Below, piece by piece: positions 12,511 through 23,703 of a stretch of DNA of 64,000 nucleotides. Made by a program: the position numbers and the translations under genes. The stretch lies in contig NW_025937404.1 of NCBI RefSeq assembly GCF_000764305.2, forward strand, positions 186,001-250,000. Reading direction: 5' to 3'. The DNA is from Hyalella azteca. Lineage: Eukaryota > Arthropoda > Malacostraca > Amphipoda > Hyalellidae. The first letter of the stretch is position 1. Every line of letters starts with the position of its first letter. The notes beneath the pieces are model-generated. The model worked only from the letters and a program-made list of their open reading frames with translations, searched no databases and had not been told where the DNA came from.

Positions 12511-12597
12511 ACCTTCCACTGCAGTGAAAATTGATACACTGAGCTCATCAGAAACTGCCGTGCTTCCAAAATCTCGCATGGTTTGAAATCCAATACT
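12511..12597 (-). other. NOC2L: Leading exon of NOC2L with upstream ATG
   Basis: On the minus strand a GT-rich donor region ends this exon (AGTGGAAGGTGTAAGT), and an acceptor CAG at 10953-10951 opens the next exon, leaving 20 nt before the NOC2 ATG. The arthropod initiator-like TCAGTA lies at 12599-12594, so a start site near 12597 is plausible. An ATG with a good context (ACCATGC) lies at 12579-12577. Two overlapping donors are possible: ending at 12511 gives a short upstream frame, while ending at 12513 joins that ATG in frame with NOC2. No TATA box was seen. Confidence 0.5.
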
Positions 12598-12906
12598 GAC
12601 TAGCCTACCGAGTTGGCAATGCCTCCCTCAAACTGCAGTACCTAGCCACCCAGGTTATGGCCGATGGGCGATGAGCTTAATTTTATTTACTCTAGTATGA
12701 GTGTAGTCACATAAAAGTTACAACTGATACAAGTAATAAGTTCAAATCTTGATTAAAACATAATATTAATTAGTTTGTCACAAACTTTGAGCAAAACAAA
12801 CCGTGGAACGGGGAGAGTCCTTTTAATTCTCATGTAGTCCAATCCAAGCTTCCATGTCGGTCGTCAGCCAATGCCATGTTACTGAAAAAACTGAATGCCT
12901 TTTTGT

Positions 12907-13294
12907 TTAACCCATTAATGACGAGAATTATTTTCTGAATTTTTTTCCAGTTCCTTGTGAGAATATTATCATTTGTGATGGTAATAAGCAATAAGTATGT
13001 TCATATATTTATTTTTCGTTGTATGTGAAAAATTATAGCTTGGTTCTATATGGAACCGCTCGGCATTAACATAACGTTTCTTCAAACAACACTTTTTCCG
13101 ATAGTAAATCAAGCAAGGTTGTTCATAATAGCAGGGAGTAGTCGGCGCAGCTGAACCAAACGTTGCCAGAACACGTCCAAGATGTGTATAAAACCTACGC
13201 ATCCACTAGTATATTGATTTGACCATACAATTTTATTATGAATCAATTTCTTTCCGCTGGTTCCAAATGGAACCGCTCGGCATTAATGGGTTAA
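12907..13294. mobile_element. piggyBac-like MITE (TTAACCCATTAATG termini)
   Basis: The 388-bp element begins TTAACCCATTAATG and ends CATTAATGGGTTAA, a perfect 14-bp inverted repeat whose outer four bases are TTAA. The word TGGAACCGCTCGGCATTAA occurs at both about 13049 and 13269, showing an internal repeat. There is no transposase frame. It lies upstream of the NOC2 transcription start. The stretch 13295-13998 shows no gene. Confidence 0.75.
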
Positions 13295-13998
13295 GTTTCT
13301 TCTTCTTTTCAAGGTGTCCACGTTGGGTGGACTGAAAGCCACAGGACAGCCACAAGGGTGACCGTTGGGCCTGAGAGCTTATGTTATGGGTTAAGTTTCA
13401 ACGTCGGTCAAACTTGTGGAATGGTATTAAGTAAAGCGGGAAGAGTCACAAATCAAAATGAGCCCTAGGGATATACATTTTAGGCTTGCAATATTATTGA
13501 ATTTCTATCAGAGATTAATTTGATAGATATATTATGGAAATGATTTCTCATCTCAAAATTATCAGCAACGTTTCTTCTGACAATATTTAGTTGCAGAGAT
13601 ATAAAAAATTTGATGTAAGATAGGTTCCGTAGCGATTATATTATTCATTGACGTATTTTTTTGTGGTGATCTTTTTAGAAGTACAAGACAATTTGAAGTG
13701 TTTTTTCTTTAATTTAAGGTACTTCCCCAGATAACTCCTACTCAAACAAATAATATTTAGCACGGCTAAAAAATATAATGCGTGAACTGCAGCTAAAGAT
13801 TGTCTGATTCCATTACGTGTACTGAAACGAGAAAGAAGGTCAGCTTCCATCTACAACCCGTTGACTATTCTTCGTCACGGAACTGTTATGATCTCGCTCG
13901 TTAAATCTCACAATCACCATGAATAAAAAAATAATTATCTGGCAATTGTTGCGAATAGCAGGTGTCCCACATTACGGGAAGATGACTGCAAAATAAGA

Positions 13999-14243
13999 CT
14001 AGAATTCGAAACAATTACCAACAACAGGGGCCACGACTATAAACTAAGAAAACTGCGTTGCAACTTATTTACGGGACATTTCTTCTCGCTTCGAATCACC
14101 GACATGGACATAGAACAGCCGCTCCGATTTCATCGTTGACGCTTCGAGTATAAACGTGTTCAAGAACAGACTAGATAAAGCTTTGGAAAAATATATGTTC
14201 AGACTTGAAATGCCTAACACCATATCGAACCCGGTTGGAGTCT
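13999..14243 (+). mobile_element. LINE 3' coding fragment, plus strand (interrupted copy)
   Basis: Translation in shifting frames gives ITNNRGHDYKLRKLRCN, FFSLRITDM and later pieces matching the last part of the minus-strand LINE frame next to it, ending at the same TAG. It is frame-broken and 5'-truncated. Its 3' untranslated end appears to continue at about 15078-15165, on the other side of the minus-strand copy, so this older copy has been split. Confidence 0.75.
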
Positions 14244-15077
14244 AGTAACATAACATAACATAGTTATGTCGGCGCTGAAGAGTAGGCCTGATGTGGCCTG
14301 TCGCCGATTCTTTTCCTTTTCGTGCCTTGTTCATAGATCTAAACTCGTGTCATTTGACCGGATCTTTTCATGACTGACGATAGTTTGAAGTAGCTACTAG
14401 ACTTCCAACGGGTTCGATAAGGAGCTAGGCATTTCAAATCTGAACATATATTTTTCCACAGCATTATCTAGTCTGTTCTTGAACGCGTTCATACTTAGAG
14501 CGCCAACGATGTCATTGGGGAGGCTGTTCCACATGTCGGTGATTCGAAGCGAGAAGAAATTTTGTCGCGTGGAGAAGTTGCAGCGCAGTTTTTTTAGCTT
14601 ATAGCCGTGGCCCCTGGTGTTGGTTCTTGTTTCAAATTCCAGTAACCCTTCAGGGACCTTGTATAGACCATGAGTATACTTGTATTCTTCAATGAGGTCC
14701 CCACGAAGACGTCGATAACTGAGGCTTGGAAGCTTCATAATCTTCAATCTTTCTTCGTAGGACTTGCCCTTCAAGCATGGAATTATCCTTGTTGCACGTC
14801 TTTGAACATTCTCTATTAAATTTCTGTCCTTTTCAAATCTCGGTGACCACACAACGTTTCCAAACTCTAGACTCGGGCGTACGACGGCAACAAACAACTG
14901 CTTCGTCGTTTCTGCATCTAGGAACTCGTATGAGCGTCTGATTAGTCCAAGAAGGTTGTTGGATGTGTTAGCTTGCGTTTCAACATGCTTAGAAAATTTC
15001 AGCTCCTTGTCGACATAAACTCCGAGATCTTTTTCCACACTAGACTTTTCAATCATTACTCCCTCGTTGCAACCAAC
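14244..15077 (-). mobile_element. 5'-truncated LINE (CR1/Jockey-like) copy
   Basis: A minus-strand frame from 15056 to 14397 (219 aa) matches the C-terminal region of non-LTR retrotransposon polymerases: VEKDLGVYVDKELKFSKHVE, VVRPSLEFGNVVWSPRFEKD, QRRATRIIPCLKGKSYEERL, LPSLSYRRLRGDLIE and FFSLRITDMWNSLPNDIV. The catalytic part (YxDD) is missing, so the copy is truncated and cannot move itself. The 3' untranslated end contains GGCGCCGAC-type sequence and finishes in a TTATG-repeat tail at about 14262-14244. The protein frame itself is intact, so this copy is younger than the plus-strand fragment around it. Confidence 0.9.
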
Positions 15078-15165
15078 AAGTCACGAAAAGTACAAGAATG
15101 GGTGGCAGGTGGCCACATCAGGGCAACTCGTCAGCGCCGACATCACTATGTTATATTATGTTAAA
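15078..15165 (+). mobile_element. LINE 3' untranslated end, plus strand
   Basis: The plus strand reads CACGAAAAGTACAAGAAT, GGCCACATCAGGG and CAGCGCCGACATCACTATG followed by TTATATTATGTTA. It aligns with the 3' untranslated end of the adjacent minus-strand LINE read on its own strand. It is best read as the displaced tail of the copy at 13999-14243. Confidence 0.65.
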
Positions 15166-17032
15166 CGTCGAACAGAAGCTTATTGTTTTGCCTGGACGAT
15201 GCCGGGTATTTTCTGAAAGTGCTATCTATTAGTTGTTACTCTTTTTAATGCTTATTTTTTCCTCGAAACTTCGTCTGAATGGGCTCGACTTGTAATCTAT
15301 TGAGATCAGGCCCCCTGGATGGTCTCCTTACATGACTTTAGGTATCAAAAGTCCGATGGGATTTTGAAATATTAGGGGCGTTATTTCTGAGATTCCCACC
15401 CCAGAACTAGCGGTGTATGAAAGCTTGTCTCAGTTGTGAGGTCAAGTTATTATGAAGTAGGCAGGATTTCAGGCATTTCTCTTCTTACTCTCTCGTGCGA
15501 GCGGCCGACATCTAGTGTTAGCGGCCTCCTGTACGAGTGTCTTGGTTTCTGTTGCTTTCTGCCTGTCCCTCCTTGTCACTTCGTCTTTGTGAGATGTAAT
15601 CGCTACTGCTTTCGTAACAGCTTCAGCGACCTGGCCACTTGAGACTTTCGGCCACGTGTGGGTGATGAACGATTTTTGATTTGAGACCTTCCCTCCATTG
15701 GTGATGTTCATCATGACTTTCGGCGCGAGAAAGCTAAATATCTGTAGCGCTAGTAAACGTGTGGCCACTATACTAACATACTATTGAGGTCAAGACTACA
15801 GCTGACGCGAATACGAGTTAAGAGCGTTCGAATTACGATTTACGAGAAATTATTACAATGATATTTCTGGTTCAGGCGAAATTAAAAATACATAAGGAGG
15901 CATGGAGGTGACATTTTGCCCCGAAATTAAGGTCTAGATCCATCGGGTAAACTTTCAGTGTCATTTAGGTTGCGACTACTTCAAGTTCTTTTAGAGGTTA
16001 ACAAAGGTTCAAATCAGTTTTGTAAAATAAGCGAGTCCTCGTACAAACGTATATTCATAAGAAAGATTAACAACTGAACGATGAAAAGTCAAACTGCGAC
16101 TATTACACAAGTTTTCATGAACTAAATTCCTTCGAGCAAAAGCAAATGTTAAAATAGTTGTCAGTTGTACAGCGCTGAGAAATAAGCGTTACATTATCAA
16201 AGAATAATCGCAGTCAGTAACTTATGGATAAACTTTAATTAAAATTCAAAAGATGGAATAAATATAATTAAAAATATTTATATCACAATTTAGATACATA
16301 AATGTAAAACAGTAAGTTAACGTTAGGGCAAACAAGGAAGGCCTTCCTCAATTCGATAAAGTAAAGCACGAATTCCTCGGGTTAATATTAAGTGTATTTA
16401 GTGAAAAAGTTTTAGTTGAGGAAGGACGAAAACAGTCAGCCATAAAATTGGGATTGACCCAACAATATTCGGAATTCTGATACTTTAACGTAATTTAATA
16501 TGAACGAATACGAAATACGGTATAAGTTTAGTAAAATTTGGAAAAATATTTGCTAATAGACACGAAAATTTACTGTTCGGCAATCGCAAAAAAATGTCCG
16601 TCGACTTTTGGGAATGCAGAGCTTTTAACAAATAAATTAATTATCAGTCGATTCAGGTAAAAAGTTTTTCACTACTAAGCCAAAGTTGTCTGAAAATCAA
16701 TAAAAAACTCAACAACGAACAATGTAACTGAACGCAAGTAAAAATATTATTTCATCATTTGCACGGTTGAGTTCCGCGTCAGAGTAAGCAACATGACTTA
16801 ACGTAACCGCTTGACTAACACGAGCTCCAGAGCCAACCCTTAAAAAAATCAATATTATACTAATCGTCGCAGCCAATATTTTCCAGGCATTTAATAGCAC
16901 AAGTAAGTACAAATATAGCAACGCCATAGAATATCACTGTACAAATATATACACAAGTATTAGCTACCAATGACGCATGGTTGTCGAGACGTAGGACAAG
17001 GATAGTACACAGGATATAAATCGTACAATTTA
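15166..17032. other. Intergenic, no recognised gene
   Basis: A patch at 15430-15770 is richer in G and C and open for about 100 codons on the minus strand (15768-15469; hydrophilic, with VSSGQVAEAVTKAVAI), but no family was recognised and no splice signals support it. The remainder is AT-rich. Palindrome GGAAGGCCTTCC lies near 16338. The 3' untranslated region of the LRR gene should lie at the right end of this stretch, but no clear minus-strand AATAAA was found close to 17033. Confidence 0.5.
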
Positions 17033-20000
17033 TCAAATGTACGAAACAGGAACCACCTCCTCCTCGACAGGACTTCTCTTCTTGTTCTCTATATTCTTAT
17101 CTTCTACACTTGGCGACGACGGCGCGTTTTTCTGCTGTGGATTGTGTCCCGGCGGCAGCAAGGAGGCGGTCGGCAGCTCCTTGTCCTCCTCCCAGTAGCC
17201 CGAGGACTCGTTACCTGCGCCGGCGCTGCTGCTGCTGCGGTCGATGCTCGCGTACCAGTGATGCTGAGGGTCGTCGCCGTACAGCCAGTCAGTGGACAGC
17301 AGCTGAAGGTGCTGGGGACCTGACCCAATGGGCACGGGCAAGCGATACGAGTGCTGCATGCCCAGGGGAACATGAGGAGGGTACTTGTAGTGGTGCACGT
17401 GGTGAGGTCCTCCAACGCTCGCGGCGTGCAGAGGCGATACGTGCGGCGGAGACACGGAAGGGATTGGTCGAGTGGGAGGCGGGGGAGGGAAGTCCACGAG
17501 GTGTGGTGAGAGGTTGTTCGTCATTGGGGTTTGGTTATCCAAAATTCGCGACTGAGTGGGCGTGGAGGATGGGGTTCTGAGGAGCGGACGAAGTGCAGGT
17601 GACTGCCGCATGCAGGGACAGTCGGAAGGACAGGAATGCAGAGGCTGTCTGGGTGAGGGGTAGATGAACTGTACGGGAGGAGCTGACGCTGAGTAGTAGC
17701 TGGGGGAGGAGTAGACTTGCATGTGCGGCAGCTCCGAGCTCAGAGGCGCGTTAAATTCCCTCTGTCTTGATCTCTCAGCCACCGCTGCTGCGCTAAATTG
17801 TAGCGATTTGCCGTCAGCTTCCTGGGACGCTGTGGCTTGGCCGCGTCTCCAACGGCACGCCAAGAACGCCAGGATGGTGACGAGCCCCGCCAGCGCCACC
17901 CCCACGCAACCCGCGATGGTCCAAGGCCCCACCGCCGCCCCACACGCGCCCGACCCCAGCTCTCGCAGAGGCACGCCTGCACATGTTAAAATAAGGTTAG
18001 TTCAGCAAGGTTGGCACACAACAGCCTTAGACGTACCTACATTGAATGTCTGTTGCTTCGCATGGAAGACCAAACGAATAAGTGACTCTATCGCTGATCA
18101 TTACAGAAAATATTTCACCTCGTTTGCAGGTATTAGCAGTCACCTCTCTGAATTGTAGCACGTAAGAAATTCCGCCTACGCGATAAGACCAGCAACATTC
18201 AGCTCTGAGTCTAAGCACTAATAAAAAAAGCACTTCTAAGTAAGCACCAACAAAAATACGCAGGATAAGATGCGGACAAACTTGATTATCTAAACTTTAG
18301 ATTATAGATCATTGTGCTGCTGACGATAGAAACCTTCTCTGCTGCAATTTTCCATGCAGTGGATCGACAGGAAGCAAATAAAACCGTGCAAAAATAGTTT
18401 CAGTAAAGCAAACTCGTGTAGAATTTCCACAAGGGGTGAGAAGCACAGCAGCACTCAACTCCTATTTGATCTTGACTCATGTAGGTCTCATCAACAAGCG
18501 GTTACTGGTAAACGCAGCGTACCGTATAGTGCTCATCAAGTAGTGAGGCACTGAGGCTATACGCTGCATACCGTATAGCGCTCATCAAGTAGTGAGGCAC
18601 TGAGGCTATACGCTGCATACCGTATAGCGCTCATCAAGTAGTGAGGCACTGAGGCTATACGCTGCATACCATATAGTGCTCATCAAGTAGTGAGGCACTG
18701 AGGCTATACGCTGCATACCGTAAGCTAGGGGAGCCAGGGGCGAGGGTGCGGTTGGTTGCGACCTGCGCCAGCCACACCAGGGAGCAGTTGCAGTGCAGCG
18801 GGTTGCCTGACACGTCCAAGACACGCAGCTCCCGCATAGGAACCTGAGGAAGAGGGAGTGTTACAATAAAATAACTGGTGCGAGGTGAAGCAGCTAAGTT
18901 GTTTATATCTCCTTGTTGTATTATATCTATAAAAATATTACTTATGATCGAGAGATCATCAACACGCACGATGTTCTGTGTAGTTATGAACGACATAACG
19001 ACCCTTCAGCTACATGTTGAAATCGAGCTACAATGAATGTGCTTGTTAGAATTTTGAATTTAGATCTCGACATTTAATGTCATTTCGATTAACGCAGGAG
19101 ATGAGAGATATTACCTGCTCTGACATTCGTGAAGTTAACGTTATTAAACAGGGTAATTCATTTTAGGAGGAGGAGAGGAATCAGAATAATTTGTTAAGAT
19201 TGAATCCAGAACGAACCACGACGGATAGAAATGTAAAGTCTGAGAGCATCAACCATTTAGTTGCTCACTTCTAATTTGTAATGAAAGATTATGTTTCTTG
19301 ATATGAAATGTTAGGTGTGAGATTTATCAAATATTTAACAAACAGGAGGCGGAGAGTTCCCTAAATTTTCTAAATTTAGATGCAAGATTTTTTTAGTTTA
19401 GTTAGAGGGCCTCTAGCCCACACGCACCTGCAGGTGCGTTGGTGAGCCTCAAGCCCTCACGTACCTGGGTGGGTTGGAGAGCCAAAAGCCCACACGCACC
19501 TGCGGGTGTGCTGGAGGGCCTCAGGCCCACACGTACCTGGGTGGGTTGGAGAGCCCCAAGCCCACACGTACCTGAGTAGGTTGGAGGGCCTCAAGCCCAC
19601 ACGACGAGAGGTCGAGCTTCTTGAGAGCGAGGAGTGGGGCGAGAGCAGCGGGCGGCAGGACTCTGAGTCTCGTGTTCTGCCGCAGCGACAGCTCCTGCAG
19701 CAGCCACCCGCTCACGAACGCGTCAGGACAGACAATTTCGAGCCTCGGGCAGCGCTCGATTTTGAGGAGCGTTAATGAAGGCAAGTTGCCCAGGAAATCT
19801 CGAGGCAGCGAGCTGAACATGTTGCCGCTAACGTCTAAGCTCGTCACTTGTGTCAGCGGATAGAAGGAACTAGTCGGCATCTGAGTCAGTCTGTTGTCCA
19901 GTAAACTCAAATTTTGAAGTTTTTCTAGACCGAAAAAAGAGTCGGGTAATATTGAACTAATGTTATTCTTATTCAAGTTAAGATGAGTTAAGTTGGCAAG

Positions 20001-20771
20001 GTGTTGGAAGGCACGTTCAGGTACGATAGAGATTTGATTATCACATAAGTCAAGCTCGTGAAGGGAAGCCAGATTGTTCAGGCTCGATATGGGCACTCTG
20101 TGAAGTCTGTTTCTAGCCAAATTGATTCTTCTCAAACTATATAAATATTCGAAACCTAAACTGTCAACTTCTTTAATTTTATTATTTACTAACTCAAGCT
20201 GCTCTAAGGAATCTAATCCCCTAAAAACATTTGCATTAAGTTTAGTAAGCTGATTATTATTAATGGTCAATATTCTTAGATTTGACAGGCCGAGGAAGCT
20301 GCCATCGAGCAACAAATTGAGGCTATTGCTGTCCAGGTTCAGCGTCCTGAGGATAGCCTGCCCCTGGAAGTTATTGACACCGAGAGACGTGAGCTGATTG
20401 CTCGACAGTTCCAGCGTCACGAGGTCAGGGTAAAAGTTCAGCGACTCCTGCAGACTCTGTATTCTGTTGCTGGCGAGGTTGATGGCCACCACGCTGGGGT
20501 TCAGCATGATGGGCACGACCTCGAGGCCGGCACCGACGCAGTCCACGTTGACGTCGTTGCAGGAGCAGCCGCGCGGGCAGAAGCCGTCCGTGCCTGACAC
20601 AAGGAGAGCAAAAGACGTGCAGATTTGCAGCCACAGCGCCCCCGTCACCCAGAAGTGTATAGGTCTCTGCCGCGTCCGGTGGCACGGAGCCACTGTGTTC
20701 GTCCATCTTTTAGGAGGTGGTTTGCAGGCTTCGAAGTCCATTCCAAAATTGGGAAAATATTTTATTCGCAT
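17033..20771 (-). CDS. Leucine-rich-repeat single-pass transmembrane receptor-like protein
   Basis: Three minus-strand coding blocks: 20771-19572 (400 codons), 18843-18719 and 17976-17033 (ends TGA). Block 1 has a basic N terminus, a hydrophobic signal at residues 40-60, a cysteine cap CPRGCSCNDVNVDC (65-78, LRRNT) and about 13 repeats such as LVTLELSSNQLTSL and LHELDLCDNQISIV. Block 2 adds a last repeat and the start of an LRRCT (NPLHCNCSLVWL). Block 3 has VPLRELGSGAC (end of LRRCT), a membrane span (about its residues 18-40, followed by CRWRRG), and a roughly 270-residue proline/histidine/serine-rich tail with DFPPPPPTRP, ending PVSYI, which fits a class I PDZ ligand. Known relatives are cell-adhesion or signalling receptors. 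Blocks 1 and 2 join in phase 0. Block 2 ends in phase 2 but block 3 needs phase 1, so a short exon or another splice site is missing. An alternative start is residue 11 (20741). Confidence 0.85.
18520..18722. repeat. 49-bp minisatellite overlapping an LRR-gene splice donor
   Basis: TACC starts recur at 18520, 18569, 18618 and 18667 (unit begins TACCGTATAGCGCTCATCAA), with a partial fifth copy running into the coding block at 18719. Read on the minus strand each unit carries CGGTATGCAG or CGGTACGCTG, copying the donor-like junction of the second coding block. Confidence 0.9.
19404..19607. repeat. 35/37-bp minisatellite of repeated splice donors
   Basis: The word ACCTG recurs at 19426, 19463, 19498, 19535 and 19570, alternating 37 and 35 bp (a 72-bp higher-order unit). 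On the minus strand the units contain CAGGTACGT or CAGGTGCGT, so five consensus-like 5' splice sites lie in a row at the end of the first LRR coding block. Only the first (after 19572) keeps the frame of the next block; reading on reaches a TGA after 16 codons. Confidence 0.85.
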
Positions 20772-21142
20772 GCAGAGTTGAAAGACGAATTCACTAGGCG
20801 TTCTGTTAACTACATCGGCTTGAGGTGTTATTCATTGGGATCTCGAATACTCGGAGCTTTGAGTCATGTCATAAAGAACAGGTTGGAAAATTCATTACTA
20901 TACTTTTAGACAACTATCCATTTCGGAAAATTCAATTACGATTCCCCAATATGAACTTTTTTTTGTTCCTATAGATGTTCAAAAACTTGTGAAAATCCAC
21001 GACATTTTTGTGACTTGCAGTGCATTATATATGAAGGCGGTGAAACTAATGCGATTCAACGGGGTGCATGTTGCGTTCTGAACTGATGAAACCGACGCAA
21101 TGATGAATACACGCTTGTGATCTTCCTCAGCACCACCGCGAC
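20772..21142 (-). other. Probable 5' untranslated exon part of the LRR gene
   Basis: On the minus strand a strong acceptor (TTCTTTTTCTTGCAG) ends at 21143, and no clear donor or further acceptor lies between it and the ATG at 20771. The interval has in-frame stops, so it reads as leader sequence. The promoter exon would lie further right and was not identified. Confidence 0.45.
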
Positions 21143-23490
21143 CTGCAAGAAAAAGAATGACACGGTTAACAGGAGATACATGCATACAATTTGATCTAGT
21201 CAAAAATACGAAGGAGTTTAGAAATAATTAAAAAGTGCGGTTCATCTTTAGTTTTGATGATAGAACAAGTAGAAAGACAATGAACAACGCCCGATAAAAA
21301 AAATATCTAAACCAATAACGAATAAGAAAATACTAAACGTAAGGCATTACAGAACATTAAAGATACCCAGGGTATGATTGTATAACATTGAAGTTGAGTT
21401 TAAGTACACAATAACGATCTCATAGCAATTTAGGGATTGTCAGAAATTAGGGATTTTAGGTTAGAAGGCAGCGGCAAATCGTTTACATTAGAAATAAATA
21501 AACAACATAAATTATATTTCTATAAATCATATAGAGTCGATGAAATTCATGATAGCTGGATAACGACCAAGCTCTAGCGTTTGAACGAAGAAAAAATGCC
21601 GTAACCAACACATGTCATACATTTGATCTAGTCGAAATGTCTTCTAAAACTAAGCCGCGAGCAATATAAGTCGAGCCGGAGACGAATATAACCATACAAA
21701 GTTGCTTTTAGTTTCCCTAAAGTGGCGAGTTGTTGCACAGTCTTGAGCATTTAATACACTAAAGCGGGCGGGTTTATTATGAAGCGAGCCCATAAGTTGG
21801 GCAAGGCAAGAGTCGCGCGCCATAAAAGCTCGCAATAAAAGACGGCGCTGCAGCGCATGGGGCGGCCACCATGCAAGGTTCGCTGGTATCCTTCGCGCAG
21901 GACCAACACAAAAGGCCCTCGTTTTATGGCGCCTTAACGCTTTTAAACAAACATCACTTTAATTTAAAAATAATATAGCATTAAAAATATAGTTTTACGA
22001 TCAGCAATAATAATCTCGCGGCCATGGAAGCTTTGGTAGGAAAACTTTTAGAAATAAATTCAAGAAGAAGCTGTCATGTCTAGTTCGTTGATATTTATAT
22101 ATATTGAAGCAATAGTACTGATTGGTCTTTCAAGCTAATTAACGGGTAACTCTGATAACTGAAAGTTTAAACTATGTTTGTATTATGAATCTTCACTGGA
22201 AAAGCCTAATCGAGTACAAATGAAACGAATAAATGATAAGGAATGATATAATCGAGTACAAAAGGTGATTAAATGATATTAATCATCTTGGCGGAAGATA
22301 CAAACGTCAAGGTTACAGTGTATCTGCGAACTATAAGATAGATTGTTAGAAATTTAAGTTGCGGTGATGGTGAACAGCAGCGATTATTTTCTTGCGTCAA
22401 CGTGTATATGAGCGAAAAATTAGACTGAACATGGACATGGACAAGCCGAGAAAACTATGGATGAGGTCCGACTGGCTTAGTTGAGATTGGACAAAACACG
22501 TAAACATAATTTTACATGATAATAACAACTTCTGATGTTCACAACTGTGGAGTTTTATAATCAATATTTATTTGCTGAGGTGCTCGTGGAGTTTTGAGAG
22601 ACTGAGGAGAGAGTATATATGAATAATTGTGGACCAGCCTCCACTTTCGTTGTTTTCTCGGAATTAATATCGACATAAAACTGCATTATTTTAAGTCATT
22701 CTTACTTCAAATTAATATAAAGAGACGGTAGAAAAGTTTTCTAAAAGCATTTTGAGCATGATCAATAATAAAATATGGATACAAAACCCGTGGATTTTTT
22801 CCAAATTTTATTTCGCATCCCACTTCAGCAGACGATTTTGTCCCGATGTGGGAACAAGTTTACTCAATCTCGCAATTGTGAGCATAATGAAATTAATATT
22901 CTTATTGAAAATTATTTATACGTAACAGTATTAAGATTGTATATAGATTCACAAAAATTTAAAATGGCTAAAAGAGGTACCGCTCTCATATTTATAAAGA
23001 ATTTGCCGAATACTTTGAGAAGTACCGATAGCGTTATTGTAATTAATGTTTTAGATCAACCTAGGGGTGAAGCATCAGAATTATCGAGGCCCATTTGTTT
23101 CATTTGCCGTATACGCGCGAAATCACCCTCGAAAATTCATTAAGTTTCGCCTTATAATGATCGTAGTGTTTTAAACGTGTTTCAGAATCACGGTGCTTAT
23201 CGCACTAAAATTTATCTAGAGCAACTTCGATTTGCAGGGTAACGGAAGATGTCCATTAGATGTATTACTAATGATGTATTCGTATTATTGAGACTAAAAC
23301 GCTAATAAACGTTCGTGTCAGTAGCGTTCGCATATCACTAGATTAAGGAGGACAACGAAAGTTAAATAATAAATAAACACTAGATATGCAAGTACGATCG
23401 CCAAAATAGAGTGCATTACTCCACGTACCCCAGCGAGACTGGAACGCATTGTCAATGAGAGTGTACCTACATCATTTGCACATCCCCGAG
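21143..23490. other. Intergenic, no recognised gene
   Basis: AT-rich sequence with only short chance frames. A GC-richer patch around 21770-21930 (CGCGCGCC, GGCGGCC) could be regulatory for the LRR gene to the left, but no motif supports that. The 122-codon plus frame at 22775-23143 has no family resemblance. Confidence 0.5.
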
Positions 23491-23703
23491 AGCAGGGAAC
23501 GTTAACTGCGCTGGTACGTTCGTCGTACGAGTAAGAGCGCGCATTTGTCAACGTGCTCCTGCGAGCAGGGAACGTTAACTGCGCTGGTACGTTCGTCGGA
23601 CGAGTAAGAGCGCGCATTTGTCAACGTGCTCCTGCGAGCAGGGAACGTTAACTGCGCTGGTACGTTCATCACACTAGTAAGACCGAGCATTTGTCAACGT
23701 ATC
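23491..23703. repeat. 73-bp tandem repeat, 3 copies
   Basis: AGCAGGGAACGTTAACTGCG starts at 23491, 23564 and 23637. The first two units differ at very few positions and the third is more diverged at its right end. Short frames seen across it on either strand come from the repeat and not from a gene. Confidence 0.9.

Noticed and set aside
17110..17580. Plus-strand 156-codon frame and other frames across 17.1-18.2 kb
   Set aside because: Antisense shadows of the GC-rich cytoplasmic-tail exon of the LRR gene.
18027..18233. Minus-strand frame with several cysteines as the missing LRRCT exon
   Set aside because: Its donor-like end (GTACGT after TGTAG) is phase 2 and does not fit block 3, and the cysteine spacing is unlike an LRRCT.
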